In this document: in pieces, positions 17,530 to 18,218 of the stretch
How positions within the stretch are numbered: position 1 is the first letter of the stretch
Layout: every line of letters begins with the position of its first letter
Source: Gnomoniopsis sp. IMI 355080
Taxonomy: Eukaryota; Ascomycota; Sordariomycetes; Diaporthales; Gnomoniaceae
Assembly: GCA_027946555.1 (NCBI GenBank)
Contig: JAPEVC010000395.1
Coordinates: 1 to 18,218, forward strand
Direction of reading: 5' to 3'
Length of the DNA: 18,218 nt
Position numbers and translations under genes: made by a program
The notes under the pieces: model-generated
Told to the model about the DNA's origin: nothing
Seen by the model: only the letters and a program-made list of their open reading frames with translations
Database searches by the model: none

Positions 17530-18218
17530 TCAGTGAGCATACCCAATTGCTCTTCCTTCTTCCACAACTTTACCACTAACATTTCGCCTTCCGAAGGAAA
17601 AATACCGCTTCGCAGCCTGGCCGCCCCCCATGCCGCTCAAATCATAGTCGTTGCCGCTCGATACCTGTCGATCAGCACCAACTATGACTGGCGGCGTGTT
17701 GGGCCTCAAATCACCATATGGCTTTGAATAAAACTCTGCCTCGGGCTGGATACTCGATTGACGGTCTCGTGGCGCCCAGGTGTGTCGTTTGCTGGAAGCA
17801 CGCAAGCTCTTCAGTCGGCCGTAGCTAGGCGCCGCCTTTTCATCCGTGATGTCCGCACCACTGCCGCTGCTGGGGCTGGGCTGAACGCTATTGCGATTCC
17901 CGCTCACACGGGCGTCATTCAGATCGATCTCACTCAAGGCTGACTTTGAGACGAAAGATGAAAGAGGTCGCTGTCTCGACTTCGGTGTACCTGCGCTGCT
18001 GGTGGTACTTCCTGCGATGCTGGGCAGCGACGGGTTCGAGCGAAGCGGTTCGGGGTGGCGTGCGGAGCCGAGATCACCGTCATGCATGTCGATCTCCGTA
18101 GCTGGAGGACTTAACACTGAATAGGCGGTGGCCGTCTCGTTCTCATAGTCAGACTCGGAGTCGGAGTCCGAGAGGTCGTATCGTCGCTGAATGGCTTCGT
18201 AGCCCTGGGCTGGGCGGG
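17530..18218 (-). CDS. C-terminal part of an uncharacterised Ser-rich protein (runs off the window)
   Basis: The frame is open from the window edge to the TGA at 17530-17532, giving 228 whole residues; the N-terminus and any upstream exons lie outside. The visible part is hydrophilic and rich in Ser, Pro, Asp and Arg, with an acidic serine cluster DLSDSDSESDYENE near its start, several basic/Ser stretches (likely phosphorylation-prone and disordered) and the end KRYFSFGRRNVSGKVVEEGR followed by AIGYAH. There is no enzyme motif or membrane span in this part. Ends of this style occur as cytosolic tails of fungal multi-pass membrane proteins, but that is only an impression. A GTATGC at 17541-17536 could be a 5' splice site just before the stop; I see no convincing downstream exon, so I take the stop as real. 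Confidence 0.75.
   Translation of the reverse strand, partial: RPAQGYEAIQRRYDLSDSDSESDYENETATAYSVLSPPATEIDMHDGDLGSARHPEPLRSNPSLPSIAGSTTSSAGTPKSRQRPLSSFVSKSALSEIDLNDARVSGNRNSVQPSPSSGSGADITDEKAAPSYGRLKSLRASSKRHTWAPRDRQSSIQPEAEFYSKPYGDLRPNTPPVIVGADRQVSSGNDYDLSGMGGGQAAKRYFSFGRRNVSGKVVEEGRAIGYAH

Noticed and set aside
1..18218. tRNA genes, CRISPR arrays, intact transposons or long terminal repeats
   Set aside because: A scan for the tRNA B-box core (GGTTCGA), regular spaced repeats, long direct or inverted repeats and transposase or reverse-transcriptase motifs found nothing convincing.

Overview
The window is nuclear DNA from a filamentous ascomycete (Pezizomycotina). The evidence is protein-coding genes interrupted by short introns of about 52-139 nt, with GT...AG ends and CTRAY branch sites a few bases before the 3' end. 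The genes sit on both strands as independent units, the leaders are CT/CA-rich, and the products are fungal versions of eukaryotic membrane and chromosome proteins. I cannot name the species; a Sordariomycete is plausible but not proven. The genes I could identify are housekeeping genes. I saw no tRNA, rRNA, CRISPR array, intact transposon or secondary-metabolite cluster.

Layout, left to right. (1) 117-849, minus: a four-exon Tvp15/COPI-associated Golgi membrane protein whose first coding exon is only 20 nt. (2) 850-2783: a long intergenic region ending in a run of 14 C. (3) 2784-4165, plus: cystathionine beta-lyase of methionine synthesis, two exons. (4) 4408-4729, minus: a three-exon gene for a small basic protein I do not recognise. 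(5) 4730-7656: about 2.9 kb without a convincing gene. It holds a weak three-exon model for a small protein (5628-6226, minus) and transporter-like hydrophobic fragments near 7200-6530. (6) 7657-9211, minus: Serinc/TMS1 multi-pass membrane protein, three exons. (7) 10123-12090, plus: MCH1-like transporter of the major facilitator superfamily (MFS), five exons. (8) 12798-14173, minus: Msp1/ATAD1 AAA ATPase of the outer mitochondrial membrane, two exons. (9) 14599-16206, plus: Csm1/Pcs1 monopolin-type kinetochore protein, three exons, head-to-head with MSP1 across 425 bp. (10) 17530-18218, minus: the C-terminal part of an uncharacterised Ser-rich protein that runs off the window.

Neighbours do not form a pathway. 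Several products act in endomembranes or organelle membranes (Tvp15 in the Golgi, Serinc in ER/Golgi/plasma membrane, Mch1 in the vacuole, Msp1 on mitochondria), but that looks like chance adjacency. Gene pairs are divergent (TVP15/CBL, Serinc/MCH1, MSP1/CSM1) or convergent (CBL/small gene, MCH1/MSP1, CSM1/partial gene).

The most useful second looks are: the unlisted small gene at 4408-4729; two stop-free introns with lengths divisible by three (one strong, in CSM1; one doubtful, in MCH1) that simple ORF reading would translate; the C-run that decides whether CBL has a basic N-terminal extension; an acidic dileucine motif in the Mch1-like loop; AT-hook-like motifs in the Csm1 tail; and paired 10-bp motifs exactly 20 bp apart upstream of MCH1. 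I found no convincing new biological system.
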